From contig NZ_LFME01000006.1 of assembly GCF_001043115.1 (NCBI RefSeq), positions 1-64,000 on the forward strand: a stretch of 64,000 nt of DNA. Direction: 5' to 3'. Made by a program: the position numbers and the translations under genes. The DNA comes from Xanthomonas sp. NCPPB 1128 (GTDB taxonomy: Bacteria; Pseudomonadota; Gammaproteobacteria; Xanthomonadales; Xanthomonadaceae). The notes under the pieces are model-generated. The model searched no databases. It had not been told where the DNA came from and was given only the letters and a program-made list of their open reading frames with translations. This document shows positions 26,200-34,352 of the stretch, piece by piece; position 1 is the stretch's first letter, and each line of letters starts with the position of its first letter.

Positions 26200-27182
26200 G
26201 CCGATGGGCCGCTGGCGCGGTCGACGACGTCGCGCTTCTCGTAAGCGTTGACGATGCGCGCGACCAGCGGATGCCTGACCACGTCGCGTGCCTCGAAGAA
26301 GGTGAAACTGACCCCGTCCACCTCGTGCAGCACCTCGATGGCATCGCGCAGGCCGGACTTGACATGCTTGGGCAGGTCGATCTGGGTCAGATCGCCGGTG
26401 ACCACGGCGGTGCTGCCGAAGCCGAGGCGGGTCAGGAACATCTTCATCTGCTCGATGGTGGTGTTCTGCGCCTCGTCCAGGATCACGTAGGCGTCGTTGA
26501 GGGTGCGCCCGCGCATGTACGCCAGCGGCGCGATCTCGATGACGTTCTTCTCCAGCAGCTTGACCACCTTCTCCACGCCCAGCATCTCGTACAGCGCGTC
26601 GTACAGCGGGCGCAGGTAGGGATCGACCTTCTGGCTGAGGTCGCCGGGCAGAAAGCCCAGCTTCTCGCCGGCCTCCACCGCCGGGCGTACCAGGATCAGG
26701 CGCTGCACCCGCGACTCGTTCAGCGCTTCCACCGCGCTGGCCACGGCCAGGAAGGTCTTGCCGGTACCGGCCGGGCCGACGCCGAAGTTGATGTCGTGGG
26801 TGGCGATCTGGTGCAGGTACTTGGCCTGGTTGGCGCCGCGGCCGCGCACGGTGCCGCGCCTGACCTTGATCGCCACGTCCTGCGGTTGGTAGGCGCGCTG
26901 CGCCACCTGGTCGACGTTGGACTGGTTGAGCCGCAGGTGGATTTCCTGGTCGTCGAAGGCGACCTGGTCGGCCTCGGTGTACAGCGCCTGCAACAGCCGC
27001 TCGGCCGCCGCCACCGCCTGCTCCGGCCCGGTCACCCGGTACACGTTGCCGCGGTTGGAGATCTCCACGCCCAGGCGCAGTTCGATCTGCCGCAAGTGCG
27101 CGTCGAACGGGCCGGCCAGGTTGGCCAGGCGCTCGGTGTCGGCGGGATCCAGGGTGAAGTCGCGTTGCGCAGGGGTGGTCAT
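26196..27182 (-). CDS. phoH: PhoH-like ATPase (YbeZ)
   Basis: A 328-residue P-loop ATPase. A KH-like N-terminal region (about 20-120) precedes the PhoH core with Walker A GPAGTGKT and Walker [10 protein letters not shown]. YbeZ works with YbeY in RNA and ribosome metabolism. The start is ATG 27182. The 342-bp upstream gap holds several TTGTCCACA-like sites. miaB, its usual upstream neighbour, is 2 kb away with an ACT/OsmC/ArsR module between. Confidence 0.95.
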   Translation of the reverse strand: MTTPAQRDFTLDPADTERLANLAGPFDAHLRQIELRLGVEISNRGNVYRVTGPEQAVAAAERLLQALYTEADQVAFDDQEIHLRLNQSNVDQVAQRAYQPQDVAIKVRRGTVRGRGANQAKYLHQIATHDINFGVGPAGTGKTFLAVASAVEALNESRVQRLILVRPAVEAGEKLGFLPGDLSQKVDPYLRPLYDALYEMLGVEKVVKLLEKNVIEIAPLAYMRGRTLNDAYVILDEAQNTTIEQMKMFLTRLGFGSTAVVTGDLTQIDLPKHVKSGLRDAIEVLHEVDGVSFTFFEARDVVRHPLVARIVNAYEKRDVVDRASGPSA

Positions 27183-27359
27183 GGCGGGCGCACGCCGCCG
27201 GTGGCGACGTCGAAAAACGAGGGGCGCAAAGGGTAGCGCGCAGCGCGTAGCCGGGCCAGTGAAGGGCGTGCGGCGGCGTCGGCGTATGCATGCCAGGTGC
27301 AACCCTGCGCAAGCGACACCGCGCCGCCGCCACGAACTCGCGCCGCGGCAATGGCAACG

Positions 27360-27405
27360 TTGTCCACAATGCATGTGGATCGATTGTCCAAAAGCCTGTG
27401 GACAA
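27360..27405. promoter_or_regulatory. Cluster of TTGTCCACA-type 9-mers (DnaA-box-like) upstream of phoH
   Basis: TTGTCCACA at 27360-27368 and its exact complement TGTGGACAA at 27397-27405 face each other. A TGTGGAT/ATTGTCCA pair lies between them (about 27375-27390). The 9-mer differs by one base from the DnaA box TTATCCACA. The cluster sits in the 342-bp gap between phoH and the ACT gene, which otherwise holds nothing I can assign. It could bind DnaA or another palindrome reader. Confidence 0.35.
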
Positions 27406-27524
27406 CCCCGCGAACGGGTTGCCGCACAAGGCGCTGGCCTGTGGTGGCGAAAAAAATCGCACCGGTCCGGCCGGCAACGCATGCAGGGCGGCGGGCGTCC
27501 TCTCGAAATCGATTGCGACGCGCC

Positions 27525-27953
27525 TTATCGACCGCCGCCGCCGGTGTCGCCTACGCACCGCGCATCGCGGGCCTGCATCCAGGTGTCCGCAATCGCGCGT
27601 GCACCAACGGGGTCGTCCACGACCAGGATCAGTTGCCCGTGGTGGTCGCTGTACTGCACTGCGATGTCGATGCCTGCGGCGCCGAGCATGCCGGTCAGCA
27701 GGCCGAGCTGCCCCGGCGTTTCCTGATCCAGACGCACGCTCACCACCGGGTGTTCGGCCGCCACGTGGAAACCGTACGTGCGCAAGGTCTCGCTTGCCGG
27801 TGCGGCGGCATCGAACAGGAAGTGCGCGACCGCGCGTCCGTCCACGCGCCACACGCCACCGCCTTCGATGCTGATGCCGGCCGCGCCGAGCGCCTGGGCC
27901 ATGGCGGACAGGGCGCCGGGGCGGTCTTCGAGGTGGATTTCGACGTCCTTCAT
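27525..27953 (-). CDS. ACT-domain protein
   Basis: A 142-residue protein made of two ACT-like units (about 1-65 starting EIHLEDRPGALSAM, and 70-130 with VRLDQETPGQLGLL). ACT domains bind amino acids and regulate enzymes or transcription; no catalytic or DNA-binding part is present. The start, ATG 27953, overlaps the OsmC stop, so it is cotranslated with the OsmC-like peroxidase. The ligand is unknown. Confidence 0.82.
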   Translation of the reverse strand: MKDVEIHLEDRPGALSAMAQALGAAGISIEGGGVWRVDGRAVAHFLFDAAAPASETLRTYGFHVAAEHPVVSVRLDQETPGQLGLLTGMLGAAGIDIAVQYSDHHGQLILVVDDPVGARAIADTWMQARDARCVGDTGGGGR

Positions 27954-28447
27954 CGCGCGGCCTCCGGCGGCTCGCCAGGGTGCACGATCGTCGCCTCGCA
28001 ACGCACCGGCATGGCGCAGCTGTTGGCGATGAAGCACTGCGCGTGGGCCTGCGCATGCAAGGCCTGTGCGCGGTGCGCGTCACTGTCCACCGCGATGGTC
28101 ACCCGCGGCGCCAGCGCCACCTCACGAAAGCGTCCGCCGTGGCCGGGGCGTATCTCCAGCCAGCCCTGGGCCTGGTCCTCGTAGGCCAGCACCTGGATGC
28201 CGGCGTGCGCGCACAGGGCCAGGTAGGTGAGCATGTGGCAGGCGGCGAGAGCGCCGACGAACAGGTCTTCCGGATTGTGTAGCGCCGGGTCGCCGAGGAA
28301 GAGCGGGTCGGCGCTGCCGGTCAGGGTGGGTTTGCCGGGAACGGTCAACGCGTAATCGCGACCGTAGCCGCTGTAGTCGACGGTGCCGCCGCCGCGGTTG
28401 CCGATCCAGTGCAACTGCGATGTGTAGTGGTGCAGCGTGTCGGTCAT
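27950..28447 (-). CDS. OsmC-family peroxiredoxin-like protein
   Basis: A 165-residue OsmC/Ohr-fold protein. The two expected cysteines are present (AACHMLTYL on the long helix and ANSCAMPV near the C-terminus), so thiol peroxidase activity on organic hydroperoxides is likely. It belongs to the YhfA/OsmC-like branch rather than classic Ohr. It is divergent from an ArsR-family regulator 71 bp away, and a perfect palindrome lies between them, so it is the probable target of that regulator. Confidence 0.86.
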   Translation of the reverse strand: MTDTLHHYTSQLHWIGNRGGGTVDYSGYGRDYALTVPGKPTLTGSADPLFLGDPALHNPEDLFVGALAACHMLTYLALCAHAGIQVLAYEDQAQGWLEIRPGHGGRFREVALAPRVTIAVDSDAHRAQALHAQAHAQCFIANSCAMPVRCEATIVHPGEPPEAAR

Positions 28448-28495
28448 GCGCCTGCCTCGTGTGGGGAGCGGGCACGGTAGGCCGGGGCGCGGCGG

Positions 28496-28521
28496 CATGC
28501 TTCGTCTAGAATCGAAGCATG
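28496..28521. promoter_or_regulatory. Perfect 9-bp-arm palindrome at the ArsR start (candidate operator)
   Basis: CATGCTTCG (28496-28504), an eight-base spacer TCTAGAAT, and CGAAGCATG (28513-28521). The right arm ends in the ATG of the regulator gene, so bound protein would block its translation start region and probably the divergent OsmC promoter. The arm length and spacing fit an ArsR dimer site. Confidence 0.7.
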
Positions 28522-29181
28522 AGCGAGGACACCCTGCTTGCACGTGCCGCCTTCCTGCTCGGTGACCCGGCGCGCAGCCGCATGCTGGCGGCGCTGATGG
28601 GCGGCCAGGCGCGCACTGCCAGCGAACTGGCGCTGGACGGCGCGGTGGCGCCGTCGACTGCGAGCCGGCACCTGGCGCAACTGGTCGACGCCGGCTTGCT
28701 CGCAGTGGCCCGCCAAGGGCGTCACCGCTATTTCCGTCTGGCCGGCGCAGACGTCGCCGCGGCGGTCGAGGCGATGATGGGGCTGGCGCCGTCGCCGACG
28801 CGACGGGTCGGCCCGGCGGATCCCGGCCTGCGTCGCGCGCGGGTGTGCTACGACCACCTTGCCGGCGAACTGGCGATCCGCTGGCGTCAGCAGATGGAAG
28901 CGCGTGGGCATCTGCTGTGCAGCGATGGCATGGCCCTGAGCGCATCCGGTGCCGCCTGGTGCGCGGCGATCGGCATCGACGTGGCGGCGCTACGTGCGTC
29001 GCGGCGGCCGCTGTGCCGGCCATGCCTGGACTGGAGCGAGCGCCGCGACCACGTCGCCGGTGCGCTGGGCAGCGCCCTGCTCCGGTATCTCCTCGACACC
29101 GGCCTGGCCCGGCGCGTGCCGGATTCGCGGACGGTGCAGATCGGCGCGCGCGGGGAGGCGTTCCTCAGCGCGCTCGACTAG
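28519..29181 (+). CDS. ArsR/SmtB-family transcriptional regulator
   Basis: A 220-residue protein with an N-terminal winged helix (about 8-85; recognition helix APSTASRHLAQLVDAG, then GRHRYFRLA wing). A C-terminal domain (about 95-220) contains Cys residues in RVCYDHL, LLCSDG, AWCAAIG and RPLCRPCLDW. This long Cys-containing form is a known ArsR subgroup near OsmC/YhfA genes; the CRPC pair could bind metal or sense oxidants. It is likely autoregulated through the palindrome that overlaps its start. Confidence 0.88.
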   Translation: MSEDTLLARAAFLLGDPARSRMLAALMGGQARTASELALDGAVAPSTASRHLAQLVDAGLLAVARQGRHRYFRLAGADVAAAVEAMMGLAPSPTRRVGPADPGLRRARVCYDHLAGELAIRWRQQMEARGHLLCSDGMALSASGAAWCAAIGIDVAALRASRRPLCRPCLDWSERRDHVAGALGSALLRYLLDTGLARRVPDSRTVQIGARGEAFLSALD

Positions 29182-29194
29182 GGCGCGGCCGCGC

Positions 29195-30619
29195 TCAGGC
29201 CGCGGCGTCGTCCTCGGCCAGGTGCAGGCGGCCGCGCAGCGAATTGCTCAGCGCCTCGGTGATCGTCACCTCGACGAACTGACCGATCAGGCGCGGGTGG
29301 CCGGGGAAGTTCACCGAGCGCATGTTCTCGGTCTTGCCGGTCAGCTCGGCCGGGTTCTTCTTCGACGGGCCTTCCACCAGCACGGTCTGCACGCTGCCGA
29401 TCATGCTTTGCGAGATCTGCTGCGCATGCGTGTTGATGTGCGCCTGCAGCCGCGCCAACCGCGCATGCTTGACCGCCTCGGGGGTGTCGTCTTCCAGGTC
29501 GGCGGCGGGCGTGCCCGGGCGCCGCGAATAGATGAAGGAGAAGCTCTGGTCGAAGCCCACGTCCTCGATCAGCTTCATGGTCTTGTCGAAGTCGGCATCG
29601 GTCTCGCCGGGAAAGCCGACGATGAAGTCCGAGCTGATCGAGATGTCCGGGCGCACCGCGCGCAGCTTGCGGATCTTCTGCTTGAATTCCAGCGCGGTGT
29701 AGCCGCGCTTCATCGCGCTGAGGATGCGGTCGCTGCCGGCCTGCACCGGCAGGTGCAGGTAGTTGGCCAGCTGCGGCACGTCGCGGTAGGCCTCCACCAG
29801 CGAGTCGCTGAACTCCAGCGGATGCGAGGTGGTGAAGCGGATGCGGCCGATGCCCTCGATCTGCGCGATGCTGCGGATCAGCAGGCCCAGGTCGGCATGC
29901 TGCACGTCCTCGCCGGCCTCGGCATCGGCGTAGGCGCCGCGGTAGGCGTTGACGTTCTGGCCGAGCAGGTTGATCTCGCGCACGCCCTGCGCGGCCAGCT
30001 GCGCCACTTCCACCAGCACGTCCTCGAACGGCCGGCTGATCTCTTCGCCGCGGGTGTAGGGCACCACGCAGAACGAGCAGTACTTGGAGCAGCCCTCCAT
30101 GATCGACACGAAGGCCGAGGGGCCTTCGGCGCGCGGCTCCGGCAGGCGGTCGAACTTCTCGACCTCGGGGAAGCTGATGTCCACCTGCGACTTGCCTGAT
30201 TCGCGCCGCGCGCGGATCAGCTCCGGCAGCCGGTGCAGGGTCTGCGGGCCGAACACCAGGTCCACGTAGGGCGCGCGCTTGACGATGGCCTCGCCTTCCT
30301 GCGACGCCACGCAGCCGCCGACGCCGATGATCACCGGCTTGCCGCCGGCCTTCAGCGCCTTCCAGCGGCCGAGCTGGCTGAATACCTTCTCCTGCGCCTT
30401 CTCGCGGATCGAGCAGGTGTTGACCAGGACCACGTCCGCTTCTTCCGGGTTGTCGGTCAGCTCCAGGCCCTCGGACGCGGCGAGCACGTCGGCCATCTTG
30501 GCCGAGTCGTACTCGTTCATCTGGCAACCGTGGGTCTTGATGTACAGCTTGCCGCGCACCGGCGCGGGTGCGGCGGCGGTGCCGGCGGAGGGCAGGGGAT
30601 GCAGGACGGTCCCGGGCAT
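29195..30619 (-). CDS. miaB: tRNA-2-methylthio-N6-dimethylallyladenosine synthase MiaB
   Basis: A 474-residue radical-SAM methylthiotransferase. The UPF0004 domain has Cys in THGCQMN, NTCSIRE and GGCVAS for the auxiliary cluster. The radical-SAM CxxxCxxC is in [14 protein letters not shown] domain closes the protein (about 405-465). It adds 2-methylthio to i6A37 of tRNAs reading UNN codons. Its stop is 13 bp from the convergent ArsR stop. Confidence 0.97.
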   Translation of the reverse strand: MPGTVLHPLPSAGTAAAPAPVRGKLYIKTHGCQMNEYDSAKMADVLAASEGLELTDNPEEADVVLVNTCSIREKAQEKVFSQLGRWKALKAGGKPVIIGVGGCVASQEGEAIVKRAPYVDLVFGPQTLHRLPELIRARRESGKSQVDISFPEVEKFDRLPEPRAEGPSAFVSIMEGCSKYCSFCVVPYTRGEEISRPFEDVLVEVAQLAAQGVREINLLGQNVNAYRGAYADAEAGEDVQHADLGLLIRSIAQIEGIGRIRFTTSHPLEFSDSLVEAYRDVPQLANYLHLPVQAGSDRILSAMKRGYTALEFKQKIRKLRAVRPDISISSDFIVGFPGETDADFDKTMKLIEDVGFDQSFSFIYSRRPGTPAADLEDDTPEAVKHARLARLQAHINTHAQQISQSMIGSVQTVLVEGPSKKNPAELTGKTENMRSVNFPGHPRLIGQFVEVTITEALSNSLRGRLHLAEDDAAA

Positions 30620-30831
30620 GGCGCTTAATCCAGGCGGGTGGAAAGGAAGCCGGCTAGTCTACTCGTGCCTGCGCGCGGGCGCAGGTCCAAGAGCGGCTGA
30701 CAAACCTACTGCGCAGCCGCCAGGCGTGCGCGGGCGGTGCTCGGAATCCTCATGTACCACTCATGCACTGCAGTTTCTGCGCGCCGTCCGCACCCACCTG
30801 GCGACCGCTCGCGACGTTGCGTTAGCAACTC

Positions 30832-31449
30832 TTAGCCGGCCGCGGCGTCCACCGCCAGCGCGCGCTGCACCGCCGGCCGCTCCGCCATCCGCGCGGCGTA
30901 GGCGCGGGTCGGCGCCGGTGGATCGAGCAGGCCGAACTGCAGCATCCAGCCCAGCGCGCTGCCCCACAGCACGTCGGCGGCGCTGCAGCGGTCGCCGAGC
31001 AGGTAATCGCCGCGCGCCAGCTGTGCGTCCACCACCGCCAGCACGGTGTCGCAGTCGGCATACGGCGACATCGCCCGCGGTGCCGGCGCGCGCTTGAGCG
31101 CGCGATCGACCAGCGCCGGTTCGAAGCAGGCGCCGTAGAACGCCAGCCAGCGCAGGTAGGGGCCGCGCAGCGGGTCGCCGATCGGCGGTGCCAGCCCGGC
31201 TTCGGGATACAGGTCGGCCAGGTAGGGGTAGATCGCGCCCTGTTCGGTGACCACCGCGCCGGCATGCACGATCGCCGGCACCTTGCCCATCGGGTTGATC
31301 GCCAGATACGCCGGCGCCAGTTGCGCCTGCCGATCGAAGTCGATGCGCTCGATGGCGTAGTCGGCGCCCAGCTCCTCGAGCAGGATCAGCACGCCGCGCG
31401 AGCGCGAATGCGGGTTGTGGAACAGGGTAACGTGGCGGTCGGTGGTCAT
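30832..31449 (-). CDS. Glutathione S-transferase family protein
   Basis: A 205-residue two-domain GST. The thioredoxin-like N-terminus starts VTLFHNPHSRSRG and has NPMGKVPAIV with the cis-Pro and TEQGAIYPYL for glutathione contact. An all-helical C-terminal domain carries YLLGDRCSAADV. It is divergent from a WYL regulator with a palindrome between, so it is probably repressed or activated by that protein. Substrate unknown. Confidence 0.88.
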   Translation of the reverse strand: MTTDRHVTLFHNPHSRSRGVLILLEELGADYAIERIDFDRQAQLAPAYLAINPMGKVPAIVHAGAVVTEQGAIYPYLADLYPEAGLAPPIGDPLRGPYLRWLAFYGACFEPALVDRALKRAPAPRAMSPYADCDTVLAVVDAQLARGDYLLGDRCSAADVLWGSALGWMLQFGLLDPPAPTRAYAARMAERPAVQRALAVDAAAG

Positions 31450-31469
31450 GCGCGGCTCCTGGGTGGTCG

Positions 31470-31513
31470 GTGCGGACAGCCTAGCCCCCATTGCGGACAG
31501 CTTCTGTCCGCAA
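31470..31513. promoter_or_regulatory. Palindromic operator between gst and WYL regulator genes
   Basis: TTGCGGACAG (31491-31500), CTT, then CTGTCCGCAA (31504-31513) is a perfect 10-bp-arm palindrome. An extra half-site TGCGGACAG lies at 31471-31479, 21 bases before, two helical turns. The palindrome ends 12 bp before the regulator start. This is the expected binding site of the adjacent DeoR-type regulator. Confidence 0.7.
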
Positions 31514-31525
31514 TAGCGTGCACCG

Positions 31526-32500
31526 ATGTCATCGCCCGCCGCCCGCCTGTTGCGCCTGATCGCCCTGCTGCAGACCCGCCGGCTGTGGTCCGGTGCCGAA
31601 CTGGCGGCGCGGCTGGGGGTGGACCGACGCAGCCTGCGCCGTGACGTGGAGCGGTTGCGCGCGCTGGGCTATGCGGTGGAGGCGGCGGCCGGCGTCGGCG
31701 GCGGTTACCGGCTGGCCGCGGGCGCGCAGATGCTGCCACTGCTGTTCGAGGAGGACGAGGCGGTCGCGGTCGCGGTGGCGTTGCGCGCCGCCTGCGCCAG
31801 CATGGCCGGCCTGGAGGACACCGCGGTGCGGGTGCTGGCCAAGCTCGAACCGCTGCTGCCGGCGCAGGTGCGGCGGCGTGCCGAAGCCTTGCAGGGGGCG
31901 ACCCTGGCGCTGGGCCAGGATCCGCTGCGGCCGGACACGCGGGTGCTGATCGGCGTCGCCAGCGCCTGCCGCGACCGGCGCCTGCTCGGCTTCGCCTACC
32001 GCGACCATGCCGGCCGCACCAGCCAGCGGCTGGTCGAGCCCTTGCGCCTGGTCAACGCCGGTCGCCGCTGGTACCTGCTGGCCTGGGACCGCGACCGTGC
32101 CGACTGGCGCACCTTCCGCGCCGAGCGCATCGTGCCGCCCTTGCAGCTCGGCGCGGCGGTGGCGGTGCGCCTGCCGCCGCAGGAACCGGCGGCCATGGTC
32201 GACGCGGCGATTCGCTACAGCCCGCAGGCGCTGGGCTTTGCCCTCAGCGTGCGGCTGCCCGGCAGTGCCGCCGAACTGGGCACGCGCATTCCGTTGTGGT
32301 GCGGCACCCTGCAGGACGAGGCCGACGGCCACTGCCGGCTGTCGCTGCTGGCCGATGCGGTGCCGTGGCTGGCGGCGCAGTTGCTGACCATCGGCGTGCC
32401 GTTCGTCGGACTGGAGGCCACGCCCGAGGTACGGATGGCGCTGCGCGAGATGCTGAACGCGTTGCTGGAACAGGTGCCGGTGCCGGAGCCAGCCGAATAG
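31526..32500 (+). CDS. YafY-like HTH/WYL-domain transcriptional regulator
   Basis: A 324-residue regulator. The N-terminal DeoR-type HTH (about 5-60; LAARLGVDRRSLRRDVERL, then VGGGYRL wing) is followed by a WYL domain (about 140-220, NAGRRWYLLAWDRDRADWRTFR). Its WCX-like C-terminal part reaches residue 310. WYL domains sense small ligands. It is divergent from a GST gene and very likely controls it and itself through the palindrome at 31491-31513. Confidence 0.9.
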   Translation: MSSPAARLLRLIALLQTRRLWSGAELAARLGVDRRSLRRDVERLRALGYAVEAAAGVGGGYRLAAGAQMLPLLFEEDEAVAVAVALRAACASMAGLEDTAVRVLAKLEPLLPAQVRRRAEALQGATLALGQDPLRPDTRVLIGVASACRDRRLLGFAYRDHAGRTSQRLVEPLRLVNAGRRWYLLAWDRDRADWRTFRAERIVPPLQLGAAVAVRLPPQEPAAMVDAAIRYSPQALGFALSVRLPGSAAELGTRIPLWCGTLQDEADGHCRLSLLADAVPWLAAQLLTIGVPFVGLEATPEVRMALREMLNALLEQVPVPEPAE

Positions 32501-32616
32501 GCTGCGCGCCCGCGCCCGCCCTCGGCACCGGCCCGCCGCGCCGCGCCGCGCCGCCGCGTCGCCGCCCGGGTGGTGCGGACTTGGCAAGCGCCGGGGAAGT
32601 TGGGACACTCGCCGCC

Positions 32617-33573
32617 ATGAAGGGGATGCTGTGGCTCCTGGGGCTGGGACTCGCCACGTTGACGGCTGCGCCGGCCAGCGCCGGCACCCTGTACAAGTGC
32701 ACCGGCAACGACGGCGTGCCCAGCTACGGCAGCAAGCGCGTGTCCGGCGCCAGCTGCAGCGTGATCGGCCGCTACACCCCGGACCGCCGCGCCGCGCGCA
32801 CCGCCCCGGCGCCTGCGCCGGCCAAGGCCAGCACCGAGCGGCCGCCCAGCCGCGGCGTCATCGCCAGCGCCGGCACCGTGGCGCCGGCCACCCTGATCAG
32901 CGCCCCGGTCGCTGCTCCGGCCCCGGTCACCGCCAACGCCGTACCCAACCGGGTCGTGCCGGTGCCGCCAGGCAACAGCGGTGCACCGCGACGCTTGGTC
33001 AGCGGCCAGCTGTATTCGTACATGAAGGACGGCGTACGCCACTACACCAGTGCGCGTCCGACCCAGGTCGCCAATCTCGGCGCGGTGCGCACGATCCGCT
33101 ACAGCTTCATGGAGACCTGCTACGCCTGCGCCAACCCGGGAGTCAACTTCGGTGCGGTGCGCCTGAACACCACCGCCTACCAGAGCGAGATCGCCGCCGC
33201 CGCGCGCGAGTACGGGGTCGACGAAGCGGTGGTGCGTGCCATCATCCACGCCGAGTCCGCCTACAACCCGACGGCGCTCAGTCGCGCCGGCGCGCAGGGG
33301 CTGATGCAGCTGATGCCGCCGACCGCGCGCCGCTTCGGCGTCAGCGATTCGTATGATGCAGCGCAAAACATTCGCGGCGGCGTACAGTACCTGGCGTGGC
33401 TGCTGAAGCGCTTCAACGGCAACCTCAGCCTGGCCGCGGCCGGCTACAACGCCGGCGAAGGCGCGGTAGACAAACACGGTGGGGTGCCGCCGTACAGCGA
33501 GACCCAACGCTACGTGCAACGGGTGGGCGTGCTCGCCGAGCGCTACCGCGGCGTGCTGGCGACCGCGCATTGA
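32617..33573 (+). CDS. Periplasmic lytic transglycosylase, SLT domain
   Basis: A 318-residue exported murein lyase. Signal peptide to about residue 22 (ASAGTLYKC follows), a DUF4124-like start, a Pro/Ala-rich linker (about 60-120), and the SLT domain from about 195. The catalytic Glu is in IIHAESAYNP, with GLMQLMPPTA and AAGYNAGEGAV, the family motifs. It cleaves peptidoglycan glycan strands with anhydro-sugar formation. The start is ATG 32617; upstream codons are GC-bias only. Confidence 0.9.
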   Translation: MKGMLWLLGLGLATLTAAPASAGTLYKCTGNDGVPSYGSKRVSGASCSVIGRYTPDRRAARTAPAPAPAKASTERPPSRGVIASAGTVAPATLISAPVAAPAPVTANAVPNRVVPVPPGNSGAPRRLVSGQLYSYMKDGVRHYTSARPTQVANLGAVRTIRYSFMETCYACANPGVNFGAVRLNTTAYQSEIAAAAREYGVDEAVVRAIIHAESAYNPTALSRAGAQGLMQLMPPTARRFGVSDSYDAAQNIRGGVQYLAWLLKRFNGNLSLAAAGYNAGEGAVDKHGGVPPYSETQRYVQRVGVLAERYRGVLATAH

Positions 33574-33719
33574 GCCGTCGCCGAGGCCCGGCAGGAGGCG
33601 TTGCGCGTCCATTGTCGGCGCGTTAAGGGTTCCGCTACACTGCAGTGGATTCAGTGCGGCTCGACCCCCACCGAGCTGCTGGCAGCCTCACGCTACCCAA
33701 TCACAGATCGGAGTGCCGG

Positions 33720-34349
33720 ATGGCCAACGATGGGGTCAACGATTCTGTAAATGTAGGACGCCGCCGCTTTCTCACCGCCACCACGTCCGTCGTGGGCGCG
33801 GTCGGTGCGGGGTTCGTCGCGGTTCCTTTCATCAAGTCCTGGAATCCGAGCGCAAAGGCCAAGCTGGCCGGCGCGCCGGTCACCGCCGACATCAGTGCTC
33901 TCCAGGAAGGCCAGCGCCTGATCCTGGAGTGGCGTGGCCAGCCGATCTGGATCGTCAAGCGTTCCAAGGCGATGCTCGATGCGTTGCCGTCGCTGGACGG
34001 CCGGCTCAAGGATCCGGAGTCCACCAACAAGGACCAGCAGCCGGACTACGTGCTGAAGAATCCGGAGTACCGCTCGATCAAGCCCGACGTCTCGGTGCTG
34101 GTCGGCCTGTGCACGCATCTGGGTTGCTCGCCGGAAATGGTCGCCGAGATCCGCCCCGAACCCTACGACCCCGACTGGAAGGGCGGCTATTTCTGCCCTT
34201 GCCACAAGTCGCGCTTCGACATGTCCGGACGCGTGTTCCAGGGGGTGCCGGCGCCGATCAACCTGCTGGTGCCGCCGCATCACTACCAGGACGACAACAC
34301 GCTGGTGATCGGCGTGGACCCGAGCGCGTCCGCGAAGGGAGGGGCATAA
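33720..34349 (+). CDS. petA: Ubiquinol-cytochrome c reductase, Rieske iron-sulfur subunit
   Basis: A 209-residue membrane-anchored Rieske protein. A Tat signal (GRRRFLTATT) and a hydrophobic anchor lie at the N-terminus. The 2Fe-2S ligands are in CTHLGC and CPCHKSRFD. It moves electrons from ubiquinol to cytochrome c1. ATG 33720 is preceded by GGAG. First gene of the petABC operon, three bases before cytochrome b. Confidence 0.97.
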   Translation: MANDGVNDSVNVGRRRFLTATTSVVGAVGAGFVAVPFIKSWNPSAKAKLAGAPVTADISALQEGQRLILEWRGQPIWIVKRSKAMLDALPSLDGRLKDPESTNKDQQPDYVLKNPEYRSIKPDVSVLVGLCTHLGCSPEMVAEIRPEPYDPDWKGGYFCPCHKSRFDMSGRVFQGVPAPINLLVPPHHYQDDNTLVIGVDPSASAKGGA

Positions 34350-34352
34350 GTC

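Noticed and set aside
27183-27524. Replication origin upstream of phoH
   Set aside because: Only two exact 9-mers are present, with no AT-rich unwinding element and no dnaA or dnaN nearby.
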